Positions 7,217 through 15,749 of a stretch of DNA of 64,000 nucleotides are shown here, piece by piece. Within the stretch, counting starts at the first letter, position 1. Each line of letters opens with the position of its first letter. Location of the stretch: assembly GCF_002028405.1 (NCBI RefSeq), contig NZ_CP020046.1, forward strand, positions 372,001 through 436,000, given 5' to 3'. The translations under genes were made by a program, and so were the position numbers. The notes beneath the pieces were generated by a model. That model did no database searches. It was not told the origin of the DNA and was given only the letters and a program-made list of their open reading frames with translations. This DNA comes from Thiomonas intermedia. GTDB taxonomy: Bacteria; Pseudomonadota; Gammaproteobacteria; Burkholderiales; Burkholderiaceae_C.

Positions 7217-8782
7217 TTAATGCAGGAGGTCCTGCTGCGGGTTGTGGGCATTGGGGGTGAATAGGCTGGCGGCATCGCGTACGAACCGGGCCTTGGCATA
7301 GGCGGGCGCGACACTGATCTCGGGCATCGGCAGACGGTCGGCATTGCTGCTCAGGATGGTCTTGACGGTGCGGTAATACGGGCTGTTGTGGGCCATGGCA
7401 CGCTGGCAGGCAAGCTCCAGACGTTGGGCGCCGTAGGTCCTGGCCAGGCCAACAACGCCCTGTGCTGCACGCAGCCGCTCCACAATCCGGTCGCCCAGCA
7501 GGCAGTCAATGATCTGCTGGCAGTACGGCCCGATTTGCAGCGCTTGCTCATGGAGCCATTGGCGGTCGCGCGCGAAGAACAGTTGCGCCTTGGGTGGCAA
7601 GTGGTCTGGCGTCGTGACGCGTTGGCCAGGACGCGTCCCGCGCGGGTGGGTGGCCACCAATCGGTAGTCTTCATAGAGGGCAACACAACCATCGTTGGCA
7701 CGCAGCCACAACTGCTTGCCCACCAGCCCAAAGGGCGCGGAATACAGGGCGTTGTCAAACTTGACGTGGCAATCGCGGTGCAGCGTCACCCGCTGCCACA
7801 CGCCCAAGTCCGGGGCCTGGGCGGGCAATGGCTTGAGCAGGGCTCGCTCCAGCGCAAACAAATCCAGGGGTTGTTGGCGGGTGGTGCCGTGAATGCGCTG
7901 CCCGGCTTCCTGTAATACCCAGGCCCGTACTTGGGCATTGAGGTCGGCCAGATCACGGAATTCGCGGGTGGGCAGGAAGTTGCGTTTGACGTATTTGACG
8001 CCTGACTCCACGATCCCTTTCTTCTGCGGGTCGTGTGGCGGACAGGGGTCAATCTTGAAGTCATACCCTTCAGCGCACTCTGCATAGGAGCGTTGCACGT
8101 GGGGATCAAACCGACAGGCCTTGATGATGGCGCACTTGGCGTTGTCGATGATGACGCGCTCGGGCACGCCGGCAAACCACTCAAAGGCGCGGCGGTGGCA
8201 GCCCAGCCACGTCGCCACTGTCTGGTCCCAGACGAATTCCACATACTGGTGGCGGCTGTGGCACAGGGTCATGACAAAGGCCCATGTGCGCCGGCGAAGG
8301 CCATCCGGGTGCAGCAGAAACGGGCCAGCACCGAAGTCGACCTGAGCAGCCTCGCCGGGTTTGAAGTTCAGCCGCACGGTGACATCCGTGCGCGGCTGCG
8401 CCCGGCTGATGTCGCGCATGAGGCGGTAGACGGAGGAGTAGCTGCCCTTGAATTGGTGATCGCGTACCAGCGCGGCATGGATGGCCACGCCCTCAACGCC
8501 CGCGTCCATCCAGCGCGCAATGAGCTCACGCCAGGGCTGGGCTTTGGAGATCGTGCTGACGGGGCGCCTGGCCACCGCGCTCAGACTCTGCGCAATCGTT
8601 TGGGCGTCAGGCGGCGGCCGATCCGGATCCAGCCAGCCCAGGCTCTGAGCGTGCTGGCGAAAGTTGGCCACCTTGACGCGGCCCATGAGCCCCAGGCGCG
8701 CTATCTCGCGGTCGCCATCACCCGCACGCAGTCGAATTAAAACGTTTCGGTATTCATGCATCTCGATCTTTCTGCGCCCCAT
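7217..8782 (-). CDS. istA: IS21-family transposase IstA
   Basis: A 521-residue DDE transposase. Numbering from the ATG at 8782, the catalytic residues are probably D149 in QVDFG, D213 in VIIDNAKCA and E259 in KGIVESGVKYVK. The N-terminal section has a helix-turn-helix-like region that would bind the terminal repeats. An in-frame TTG 22 codons upstream (8848) is the alternative start; I prefer the ATG because AGGGG precedes it. No frameshift or stop is seen, so the element should be able to transpose. Confidence 0.93.
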   Translation of the reverse strand: MGRRKIEMHEYRNVLIRLRAGDGDREIARLGLMGRVKVANFRQHAQSLGWLDPDRPPPDAQTIAQSLSAVARRPVSTISKAQPWRELIARWMDAGVEGVAIHAALVRDHQFKGSYSSVYRLMRDISRAQPRTDVTVRLNFKPGEAAQVDFGAGPFLLHPDGLRRRTWAFVMTLCHSRHQYVEFVWDQTVATWLGCHRRAFEWFAGVPERVIIDNAKCAIIKACRFDPHVQRSYAECAEGYDFKIDPCPPHDPQKKGIVESGVKYVKRNFLPTREFRDLADLNAQVRAWVLQEAGQRIHGTTRQQPLDLFALERALLKPLPAQAPDLGVWQRVTLHRDCHVKFDNALYSAPFGLVGKQLWLRANDGCVALYEDYRLVATHPRGTRPGQRVTTPDHLPPKAQLFFARDRQWLHEQALQIGPYCQQIIDCLLGDRIVERLRAAQGVVGLARTYGAQRLELACQRAMAHNSPYYRTVKTILSSNADRLPMPEISVAPAYAKARFVRDAASLFTPNAHNPQQDLLH

Positions 8783-8859
8783 CCGTTGCCCCTGAGCAAA
8801 AAGCTCAGAAGGTAACGGCGCTTGTGACGCGTTCGAGATGCCCGTCAAACCCCTTGGCT

Positions 8860-8984
8860 GGCTCCTATAGGCCGAAAATCAACTGGCCTGTATGTGCCGA
8901 AAACGCACTGGCTCGTATACGCCGAAAACGCGGTGGCTCCTATGTGCCGAAAACCGATTGGCCTATATGTGGTGAAAAGTGACA
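8860..8984. repeat. Five 25-bp tandem repeats at the right end of the IS21-family element
   Basis: Units start at 8860, 8885, 8910, 8935 and 8960, each exactly 25 bp, with core GGCTCCTATGTGCCGAAAAC and variants; the fifth ends at the element's last base. Two inverted copies lie at the left end (6308-6332 and about 6333-6356). IS21-family ends usually carry multiple IstA-binding repeats, so these are probably transposase binding sites. There are no spacers, so this is not CRISPR. Confidence 0.9.
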
Positions 8985-8990
8985 CTCGGC

Positions 8991-9207
8991 CAAGTTGATG
9001 CCCGAAGCGGAAGTCCAACTCACCGATCGGGAGATCGAGGTGCTGCGCTGGACGGCGGATGGCAAGACGGCATCGGAGATCGCCGACATCCTCAACATCT
9101 CCGAGCGCACGGCGAATTTTCACATTGCCAACGTGATCACCAAGCTGAATGCACCGAACAAGACCGCTGCGGTCATTCGGGCGGGAATGCTGGGGATGCT
9201 GGGTTGA
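8991..9207 (+). pseudogene. luxR: luxR, 3' part: helix-turn-helix domain
   Basis: This encodes the C-terminal LuxR-type DNA-binding domain (LTDREIEVLRW, then TASEIADILNIS, ERTANFHIANVITKLN). Joined to base 6307 it continues the frame of the 5' part without any missing residue. An ATG at 8997, just after the IS end, could start a free 70-residue domain if a promoter reads out of the element; whether this happens is unknown. Free LuxR DNA-binding domains can act without signal in some relatives, so the fragment need not be inert. Confidence 0.93.
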
Positions 9208-9374
9208 CCTACCACACCAACGCCGGGTAGGTTGGTTCAGCGCCGTGCCCTCATGTGTCTGCAGGCGGCGGTTACTTCGAGATGCATTGGTTCCGCAGAT
9301 TGTCCTGCCAACTGCCCGTGCCAATTCAAACGGCAGATTTGGTCGTTCAGCATCCGTTGGCTGTCCGGCGGGTT
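9208..9374. other. Junction between the quorum-sensing locus and the conjugation region
   Basis: No gene is seen. Directly after the luxR stop is a weak hairpin (ACCTACC 9207-9213 and GGTAGGT 9226-9232), with no T-run. The non-coding stretch continues opposite the truncated ORF to about 9440. The join between cluster DNA and conjugation DNA must lie between about 9232 and 9450. No att-like repeat was recognised. Confidence 0.5.
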
Positions 9375-9611
9375 TCAGAGGCCAACGGCCGTCCACGCGA
9401 CTGCATCACCACGCGGGCTTACGGCTGCCTGTGGCCGGCACCGGGCACACAAGTTGACCATGTGAAAGGCGGCAAAGGCCGAGGACCGGTCGCGGGACGC
9501 CGACTGCGCCACATCCGGGTGAGTCGCATAGGGCCGCCGACACGTTGGCGCCAGCGGCGCCTTTGGAGCGGAACGACTGGTGAGTTTGCGCCGGAATGCC
9601 CTGCGCGGCAT
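9375..9611 (-). pseudogene. Truncated ORF after the trb operon, possible 5' remnant of a trbF-like gene
   Basis: The ATG lies two bases after the stop of the preceding small membrane gene (TGAGATG), the same coupling used between trbL and that gene, so a real start is likely. The first 55 or so residues (MPRRAFRRKLTS, then PYATHPDVAQ, AFAAFHMVNLCA) are basic then turn hydrophobic, as expected of a VirB8/TrbF-type inner-membrane protein. The hydrophobic segment breaks off near 9443 and the rest of the frame looks random. In RP4-type operons trbF follows trbL. The assignment is by position only; the family signature is not visible. Confidence 0.4.
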
Positions 9612-9612
9612 C

Positions 9613-9846
9613 TCAGCGTCGTCGTTCGATCGCAATCGCGCCCGCAGCAGAGAGTACGAAGACTGCACCCCAACACGCCGTTTCCGCCGACGGGAAATCG
9701 TGCATCCACAAAGCGGCGAACCACACCGCGTACACGACCTGCAGGGCCAGGATCACCAGGCCCTTGCGATCGTGGCGCGCGGCCCAGCCCAGTCGCTCAC
9801 CGACGGCGTTCGCGACCTCCTGCCGCAGCCGGTTGCGCGGCCCCAT
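9613..9846 (-). CDS. Small membrane protein of the trb operon
   Basis: A 77-residue protein with a charged N-terminus (about 1-28) and two hydrophobic segments (about 29-49 and 57-72), ending IERRR. It is coupled to trbL (TGAGATG). I do not recognise the family. Its place suggests an accessory membrane component of the mating apparatus, inserted between trbL and the missing trbF. Confidence 0.55.
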   Translation of the reverse strand: MGPRNRLRQEVANAVGERLGWAARHDRKGLVILALQVVYAVWFAALWMHDFPSAETACWGAVFVLSAAGAIAIERRR

Positions 9847-9847
9847 C

Positions 9848-11437
9848 TCAGTGGCCCTCGTGGTGGCTCAAGCGGATCTGGATGGCACCGCCTCCGCCCT
9901 CATGGCGCGCGATGTCGTCCTTCTTGTCGATCAGGTTCATGGTCTGAACCTTCAGAACATCGAGCGGATCGCGCCGTTTGTCGCGCTCGGCCGCCGCTTC
10001 AGATGCCCATGGCACCCCACGCGCCTGCGCGGCCGGATCTCCCAGTGCATCGACCGTCCCCTTGGGCGCAACGGATGGCGCCGTTGCCGGGGCGGGCGCT
10101 GACGAGTGCGAAGCCTCACCGCCCGCGCCCAGAGGTGTTCCGGACGCTTCGGCCCTGCCCTTGCCTTGCGTCAGTGCCTGAGCAGCCTGCCCCTCCCGAG
10201 CGACGGCGGGCGATGGCGCCGCCCCCGCGGCCGGTCCCGTCCCAGGTCCCGCTGCGCTGGGCGTCGCGCCGCTGATACCCCCCGCGGCGCTGGGGCGAGG
10301 TCCAGCTCCACTGGCGCTGCTCAACGCAGCGAGCCGGTCCACGCCGGCGACCGCGCCAGCAGCAGAGCCTCCCTCAGTGGCGCCGCCACCCATGCCAACG
10401 CGATCCGCGAGTTTCTGCAGGCCGCCAACGCCGGCTGCATAGCCGGCCAGGCCAGCCGCCCCGGCCGCGGCAGCTCCGCCGACGATGGCAGCAGCTCCGC
10501 CGGCGACGTTGCCCAGGCTCATGTTCGGGGAACCATTCATCAGGCTTGCTGCCAACCCCGGCGCCTGCACCCCGATCACGCCGTAAATCAACATGCTGAC
10601 ACCGACCGTGAGCAGATCGGTCGGCGGGATTCCGCTGCCCGACGCAATGTAGTTGTTGATGTAGGCCAGCTCATTGTTGATCAGACCCTGCCCGAGTCCG
10701 ATGATGGCGTAGATCATCAGCAGCTTGATCCCGACACTCACCAGATAGCCGATGTACTTCTCCCCGAAGCTGCTGGTGAGGCCGGACCCTGTGAAACCGA
10801 GCATCACCAGCCCCGCTCCACCCACGAGATAGGTCTCGACCAGGGTCATCAGCAGTTGCAGGGCGACCAGACCGAAGCCGATCAGGGCCAGCAGCGACGT
10901 CACGGCGATGATGATGGCAAGGAAGAAGTTCGTGCCGATGTGCAGCATTCCACCCGGCGCCTTGTCGTAGACCTGATAGAGCTGCTGCACCACCGAGAAC
11001 GCCATCGCCATCACCCCGGACGGGGTCGATGATGCTGCCGCGGAGCCGCCGATTGCCTGCCCCATGTCCATGAAGCTTGAGGTAATCATCGGCATCCAGG
11101 TCGGCGCGTACTTCACGATGGTGTAGAAGAACGCGATCGATGCGATCTTCAGGGTCGCGCCCGCGGTGAAGTCGGCAAGATCGTTCTTCTTGAGAACCTG
11201 CTTGATGCCCCACCAGGACAGATCCATGGCAGCGAGCGCGGTGAAGATCTTGAATGCATACGCCTGCGCCGTCGTCATCCACCCCGAGGTCGCTGCCTGA
11301 AAGTTGGAACTGATCAGATCGAGGTAGCCTTTTCCACCCGGGCCACCCGTGGGAGCAGGAGACCCCGCATGGGCCACGGCGATCAGGCCCAGCAGCATCG
11401 CAACCGCCAGGCCGCCCAACTTCATCGCGTTGCGCAT
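9848..11437 (-). CDS. trbL: Conjugation protein TrbL (VirB6-type)
   Basis: A 529-residue polytopic inner-membrane protein of the mating-pair apparatus. A signal-like segment (residues 1-25) is followed by hydrophobic segments to about residue 350, including a QLLMTLVETYLVGGAG segment, and then a long low-complexity tail rich in Ala, Gly, Pro and Ser, as in TrbL. The start is the ATG at 11437 with GAAGGGG upstream; the frame is open 14 codons further but without a site. It follows trbJ after 10 bp. TrbL/VirB6 proteins help substrate DNA cross the inner membrane. Confidence 0.88.
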   Translation of the reverse strand: MRNAMKLGGLAVAMLLGLIAVAHAGSPAPTGGPGGKGYLDLISSNFQAATSGWMTTAQAYAFKIFTALAAMDLSWWGIKQVLKKNDLADFTAGATLKIASIAFFYTIVKYAPTWMPMITSSFMDMGQAIGGSAAASSTPSGVMAMAFSVVQQLYQVYDKAPGGMLHIGTNFFLAIIIAVTSLLALIGFGLVALQLLMTLVETYLVGGAGLVMLGFTGSGLTSSFGEKYIGYLVSVGIKLLMIYAIIGLGQGLINNELAYINNYIASGSGIPPTDLLTVGVSMLIYGVIGVQAPGLAASLMNGSPNMSLGNVAGGAAAIVGGAAAAGAAGLAGYAAGVGGLQKLADRVGMGGGATEGGSAAGAVAGVDRLAALSSASGAGPRPSAAGGISGATPSAAGPGTGPAAGAAPSPAVAREGQAAQALTQGKGRAEASGTPLGAGGEASHSSAPAPATAPSVAPKGTVDALGDPAAQARGVPWASEAAAERDKRRDPLDVLKVQTMNLIDKKDDIARHEGGGGAIQIRLSHHEGH

Positions 11438-11447
11438 GGCATCCCCT

Positions 11448-12146
11448 TCAGAACGCGCCGGGATCGGTCGGCGCGGCAAGGATCGGGGTCACGCTGTTCG
11501 ACTGATCGACCCGCGTGTGCGCCTGCATGGCCACGTAGTTCAGCATGGCCTGGTTGCCGGCCTGGATGTCCGACTGCAGATCCTGCAGCTGGTTGACCAT
11601 CAGGCCTGCGATCTGGTTGCCGGCCTGCAGGACCGCCTTGCGCCCGCCCGCGGCCTGGCTCTGGGCCTGGATCGCGGCAAGCGCCGACTGCGTGCCCTGG
11701 AAATTGCTGGCGTTGAGCCCGAATTGCTGGAGCACCCCCGCAATCTGTCCATCCAGGTTCGAGGTCCAGGTCTGTAGGCTCGCGTTGTAGTTGCCGAGCA
11801 CGCTGCTAGGCTGACCGAACTGGGCCTGCACCTCCGAGACGGTGTTTGCCGAGGCGTAGGCCAGTCCCTTGGCGTTGCCGACCAGGGCGACCAGGTTTTG
11901 CAGCTCGCCGCTGATGTTCGGCCAGAGCTGGACCGGGATGGTCTGCATGTTGACCACCTGGTTGTAGACCTGCTGGATCTGCTCCTGCAGTTGCTGGGCC
12001 TGGGTCGCGTACTGCTCGACCAGGGTCACCTCCTGCACGATCTGCTCCGGGAATGTCGCCCCGGCGATCACCCCGGTGGCATCGGCCGGGGCGGCGGCGA
12101 CCAGGGCGCAAGCGGCGGAGATCGCCGCCAATTTATGGATGCGCAT
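11448..12146 (-). CDS. trbJ: Conjugation protein TrbJ (VirB5-type)
   Basis: A 232-residue exported protein with a cleavable signal peptide (MRIHKLAAISAACALVAAAPADA) and a Gln-rich helical body (QYATQAQQLQEQIQQVYNQV) typical of TrbJ/VirB5 pilus-associated proteins. GGGAGAAG precedes the ATG. It lies between trbE and trbL, the RP4 order. Many of its residues are small or polar, with no membrane segment after the signal. Confidence 0.88.
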   Translation of the reverse strand: MRIHKLAAISAACALVAAAPADATGVIAGATFPEQIVQEVTLVEQYATQAQQLQEQIQQVYNQVVNMQTIPVQLWPNISGELQNLVALVGNAKGLAYASANTVSEVQAQFGQPSSVLGNYNASLQTWTSNLDGQIAGVLQQFGLNASNFQGTQSALAAIQAQSQAAGGRKAVLQAGNQIAGLMVNQLQDLQSDIQAGNQAMLNYVAMQAHTRVDQSNSVTPILAAPTDPGAF

Positions 12147-12231
12147 CGTGTTCTTCTCCCGATGGGTTGCTGGTTCTGGGCACTCTGCAGACTGGCCATC
12201 ACGCTCGGGGCGAGTCAGGTCGGAGGGGCGT

Positions 12232-14682
12232 TCATCGATAGCTCTCCCACATTGCCGCAGCCTCGTGCTGTCCCCGCTCGCGCAGCCACTGGGCGGGCCA
12301 CGCGGCGCCGAGGGTCGCGCGCAAGCTTCGGATACGCGCGATGTCGTCCTTGCCGCTGACGCCGACGAAGGCGAGCTCCGCCTCCGACAGGCCGAGTTCA
12401 AACAGCCGGCGACCTTCCGGGTGCATGACGTAGTACTGCCGCTTGGGGGTGGCCAGGGCCAGGATCTCGATCTGCCGGGCATTGAGCCCGACCGCCTCGT
12501 ACAGCGGCCGGATGTTCTCGGTCTGCGCCTCGGGGTTCGGCAGGAAGATCTTGGTCGGACAGGACTCGAAGATCACATCAGCGATGCCCGAGCGGGTGAG
12601 ATCGGTGAGCGACTGTGTCGCAAACACCACCGCGACGTTAGCCTTGCGCAGCACCTTGAGCCACTCACGAATCTTGGCCTTGAACGCCGGGTGACCGAGC
12701 ATGATCCATGCTTCGTCCAGGATCAGCAGCGTCGGTTCCCCACGGAAGCGCTGCTCGATGCGATGGAACAAGTAGGAGAGCACCGGCAGTACCAGTTTGT
12801 CGCCCTTTTTCATCAGGTGCTCCATCTCGAACACCTGGAAGCGGTCTTCCCCCAGACTGTCGGTTTCGGCGTCGAGCAGGTGCCCCGCCATGCCGCGCAG
12901 GGTGTACGCCTGCAGCGCCTCGCGCAGGGTCTGATCCTGCAGCAGCACGAGAAAGTTGGTCATCGTGCGCTGCGCCATGCGATCGGTCGACGCGCCAAGC
13001 TGCGTCGCCGCGCGGAAGATCTCCTGCCGGTGCCGCGGCAGGATCGTCACGCCCTGCAGCTCGCAGAGCTGCTCCAGCCATTCGGCCGCCCAGATGCGCT
13101 CGGCCGGCTCGTTCACGCGCCCCAGGGGGCAGAACGCCAGCTCGCCGGAATCCCCCGCGATGTCATAGTGCTCGCCGCCCGCGGCCCATACCAGGGGCAT
13201 CATCGAGTAGCCCTTGTCGAAGGCGAAGACCTGGGCGCCGGGATAGCGGAACTGTTGCGCCGCCACGATGGCCAGCAAGGTCGACTTGCCGGCCCCCGTC
13301 GGCCCGAGAATCGCAGCATGCCCCACGTCGCCCGCGTGCAGCGACAGCTTGAACGGCGTCGCACCATCGGTCTTGGCGTACAGCAGCGGCGAACTGTCGG
13401 GCGGGTAGAACGGACAAGGGTTGCGCTCCTCCCCGCCCCACACGGCAGTGAACGGCAGTAGGTGCGCCAGATTCAAGGTATGGAGCAAGGGGCGGCGGAC
13501 GTTCGCGGACGTGTTGCCTGGCAGCGAGCCCAGATAGGCCTCGACGGCGTTCACATCCTCCACGCGAGCACCGAATCCGCGGCTCTCGATGAGCTTGACC
13601 ATCTCCCGCGTGGTCTCGTCGAGGATTTCCCGATCCTCGTGCGACAGCAGCAGCACACTGGTGTAGTAGCCGTACAGCACCATGCCGCTGGAGGCCTCGG
13701 CCAGCGCCTGGACGGCGTCCTGCGCCATGCGATCGGCGTCGGCATTGATGTGCGTGGCCTGGCCGCCGGCATTCTCGCGCAGCAAATTCATCATGCTCTT
13801 GCGCTTTTGCGCCCACTTGCTGCGGTACTTGTTCAGCGTCTTCTCGGCCTGCCCTGGATCCAGGTAGATGAAGCGCGTACTCCACCGGTACGACACCGGC
13901 AGGCGCGAGAGCACGTCGAGGATTCCGGGAAAGCTGTCCGGGGGCAGTCCCGTCAGACCGATGCAGGCCACGTTGCGCCGGCCAACGCGCGGCTCGAAGC
14001 CGGTGGAGAACTCATGCTGACCGAGCACGGCGTCCAGGTACATTGGAACTTCGGCCATCCTGACGGCGCGGCGCTGGGGCGCCACGCTCACGCATTGCTC
14101 CAGGTGTGCCAGCAGCGGGCTGTCCATGGCGCCGCTGCGCGCGTCGCCCCCATCGACCAGACGCCGGATCTGCAGCAGGGACGACAGACGCCCCTCCAGC
14201 GCGCGAATCTGCTCCCGGAAACGCTCCAGATTGCGACTGGCAGTGGCCTTGACTCGACCCTCGACAAACAAGTCGGCCGTCTTGCTGGCGACATCGGGCA
14301 TGGGAAACCAGGTCGCGACCAGCACGAACCGGCTGCCGAACCCCGGGCTGCGCGATTCGTGCGCATGGCGCCTGGCGTCATCGATCAGCCGGGTCGTGCG
14401 GTCGGGGAAGGCTCCAGCCGGCGCGTAGCCGGGGGCCGGCGAGCGCACGGCGTCCACGTGCAGCGCCCAGCCATCACCGAGCTTGAGCGCTGCGTTGAGC
14501 CTCGCCGCCATCGCGCCGAGTTCCCCGGGCGTCGACGAATCGAGGTCAGGGCCACGGTACTCCCAGCCGGCCATCAGCCCGCCAGCCTTGGTCAGCACGA
14601 TGCCGTTGTCCACCAACGCTGCCCACGGCAGCAGATCGGGCAGCCCGTAGGCGGCAGCGCGGAATTCCCTGAGTGCCATCAT
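12232..14682 (-). CDS. trbE: Conjugation ATPase TrbE (VirB4-type)
   Basis: An 816-residue cytoplasmic ATPase that powers pilus assembly and substrate transfer. Walker A is GPTGAGKST near residue 460 and Walker B LLILDEAW near residue 650; the motifs VVFATQSLTDL and SCPTKIFLPNP of the VirB4 family follow. The ATG at 14682 overlaps the stop of trbD by four bases (ATGA), which fixes the start although the frame is open much further upstream. Intact and of usual length. Confidence 0.95.
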   Translation of the reverse strand: MMALREFRAAAYGLPDLLPWAALVDNGIVLTKAGGLMAGWEYRGPDLDSSTPGELGAMAARLNAALKLGDGWALHVDAVRSPAPGYAPAGAFPDRTTRLIDDARRHAHESRSPGFGSRFVLVATWFPMPDVASKTADLFVEGRVKATASRNLERFREQIRALEGRLSSLLQIRRLVDGGDARSGAMDSPLLAHLEQCVSVAPQRRAVRMAEVPMYLDAVLGQHEFSTGFEPRVGRRNVACIGLTGLPPDSFPGILDVLSRLPVSYRWSTRFIYLDPGQAEKTLNKYRSKWAQKRKSMMNLLRENAGGQATHINADADRMAQDAVQALAEASSGMVLYGYYTSVLLLSHEDREILDETTREMVKLIESRGFGARVEDVNAVEAYLGSLPGNTSANVRRPLLHTLNLAHLLPFTAVWGGEERNPCPFYPPDSSPLLYAKTDGATPFKLSLHAGDVGHAAILGPTGAGKSTLLAIVAAQQFRYPGAQVFAFDKGYSMMPLVWAAGGEHYDIAGDSGELAFCPLGRVNEPAERIWAAEWLEQLCELQGVTILPRHRQEIFRAATQLGASTDRMAQRTMTNFLVLLQDQTLREALQAYTLRGMAGHLLDAETDSLGEDRFQVFEMEHLMKKGDKLVLPVLSYLFHRIEQRFRGEPTLLILDEAWIMLGHPAFKAKIREWLKVLRKANVAVVFATQSLTDLTRSGIADVIFESCPTKIFLPNPEAQTENIRPLYEAVGLNARQIEILALATPKRQYYVMHPEGRRLFELGLSEAELAFVGVSGKDDIARIRSLRATLGAAWPAQWLRERGQHEAAAMWESYR

Positions 14683-14978
14683 GACCGCACCTCCCGCGAC
14701 GGGGCAAAGGGTGTGGCCTGTGCCGGGTAATGGCGCCGGTACTTGAGCAGGCGCGTGCCGGTCTTGCTCAGCATGGGGTCGAAGCTTGCCGCGCGCGTCA
14801 GCGCCCAGTGCCCGAGCAGCCAGAGCGCAATGCCGATCGCCGCCGCCCAGACCTTGGCCAGCGAAAAAATGAAAATCCCGGCGACGATGATCAGCATCAG
14901 CACAAGCGGGCGCTCGCCCCCCATCGTCAGGATGGGCCGATTCAATGCATCGTGGATCGGGGTTTTGTTGTCGTTCAC
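14679..14978 (-). CDS. trbD: Conjugation protein TrbD (VirB3-type)
   Basis: A 99-residue inner-membrane protein with two adjacent hydrophobic stretches (about residues 25-60), a short N-terminus MNDNKTPIHDALNRP, and a basic C-terminus (LLKYRRHY), as in VirB3/TrbD. I use the GTG at 14978, which has GGAG upstream and gives the family's usual length; the open frame continues to 15071 without supporting features. It ends inside the trbE start (ATGA). Confidence 0.85.
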   Translation of the reverse strand: MNDNKTPIHDALNRPILTMGGERPLVLMLIIVAGIFIFSLAKVWAAAIGIALWLLGHWALTRAASFDPMLSKTGTRLLKYRRHYPAQATPFAPSREVRS

Positions 14979-15074
14979 TGCGGTACTCCGTTGGCCCGTC
15001 GGGATCTCTGGCAACGCAGGACGCGCGGCATGTCCACCGCCCGTCCGCCGCGCGCCGCATTGCAGACTCATGCT

Positions 15075-15428
15075 TCAGAACACCATCGCGCCGGTCAGAC
15101 CGAGCGCCGAGAGAAACTTGTTCCCCAGCACGATGAAGGCCACGCCCAGCACGACGTACAGCGCCTTCTTCGCGATCCCGCCGAGCTCCTCGCCAAACAC
15201 CAGCGCGGCACCGGCAGCCAGAAAGGCGATCACGCTGATGCCGGTGGCCACCGGGCCGGTCAGATCGTTCTGCAGGGTGCTGATGGCGCTGTCCCAGGGC
15301 AGCCCGCCAGCGCCGGTGGCGAAGGCTTCCGCCGTGGTGGCGGCAAACACGGCCGCAGCCAGCGACATGCGGCGCACGGCCACGGTGCGCAGCCAAGGAC
15401 GGATGGACTGCTGTTGGAGATGCTTCAT
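15075..15428 (-). CDS. trbC: Pilin TrbC (VirB2-type)
   Basis: A 117-residue prepilin: long basic N-terminal leader (about 1-37, cut after AFA), then two hydrophobic helices (about 58-77 and 85-110) separated by GEELGGIAKKA, the usual VirB2/TrbC layout. It is the first gene of the leftward trbC-D-E-J-L block, and no trbB precedes it here; trbB lies 14 kb upstream. Confidence 0.88.
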   Translation of the reverse strand: MKHLQQQSIRPWLRTVAVRRMSLAAAVFAATTAEAFATGAGGLPWDSAISTLQNDLTGPVATGISVIAFLAAGAALVFGEELGGIAKKALYVVLGVAFIVLGNKFLSALGLTGAMVF

Positions 15429-15749
15429 TTCTGGCCTTTCGATGGGATGGTTCCGAGCCCTGACATCGGCGCCCTACCCCGACTCTGCGGCGTGGACCCG
15501 GGTCTGCATGCGGCGCAAAGGGTAAAATCCAAACCAGCAAGGCGATTTCCCGGCCATGTGGAACGCGCTGATCTCGCATGTGGCGGCGACGCGGCTGAAG
15601 GCACCATCCTGCGAACCGGCGCAATCCCGGTCGGAGCAACGACCAGGCACCGGCCCGAGCAGCATTGCGGCAGCAATGCTCCTGAAGCGATCGAGAGACA
15701 AGGCAGGGGTCGAGCGCGCCGCGGATGCGGGCTGGTGTTCACTTCAAGT
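15429..15749. other. 321-bp gap between the MFS gene and trbC
   Basis: No gene is recognised. On the complement the stretch precedes trbC and must hold the promoter of the trbC-L block if that block is expressed separately, but no clear -35/-10 pair was found. It also marks the downstream join of the HDO/MFS cargo with the conjugation genes. Confidence 0.4.

Larger units (their letters stand above)
6308..8984 (-). mobile_element. IS21-family insertion sequence (2677 bp) in luxR
   Basis: Both ends begin TGTCACTTTTC read inward, with the TG...CA termini of the IS21 family. The element is flanked by a 6-bp direct repeat CTCGGC (6302-6307 and 8985-8990), the target-site duplication. It carries istA and istB on the minus strand and multiple terminal repeats (five 25-bp units at the right end, two inverted copies at 6308-6356). 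Removing the element and one CTCGGC copy restores one LuxR reading frame exactly, which fixes the boundaries to the base. Both transposition genes look intact, and the target duplication is perfect, so the insertion may be recent. Confidence 0.97.

Noticed and set aside
8860-8984. Possible CRISPR array
   Set aside because: The 25-bp units are contiguous without spacers and end exactly at the IS terminus.
8997-9207. Independent single-domain LuxR-type regulator
   Set aside because: It joins the truncated luxR in frame after removal of the IS21-family element and one target copy, so it is a fragment; residual activity is kept as a question in the findings.
13462-14730. 422-codon plus-strand ORF opposite trbE
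   Set aside because: trbE has Walker motifs and full family length on the other strand.
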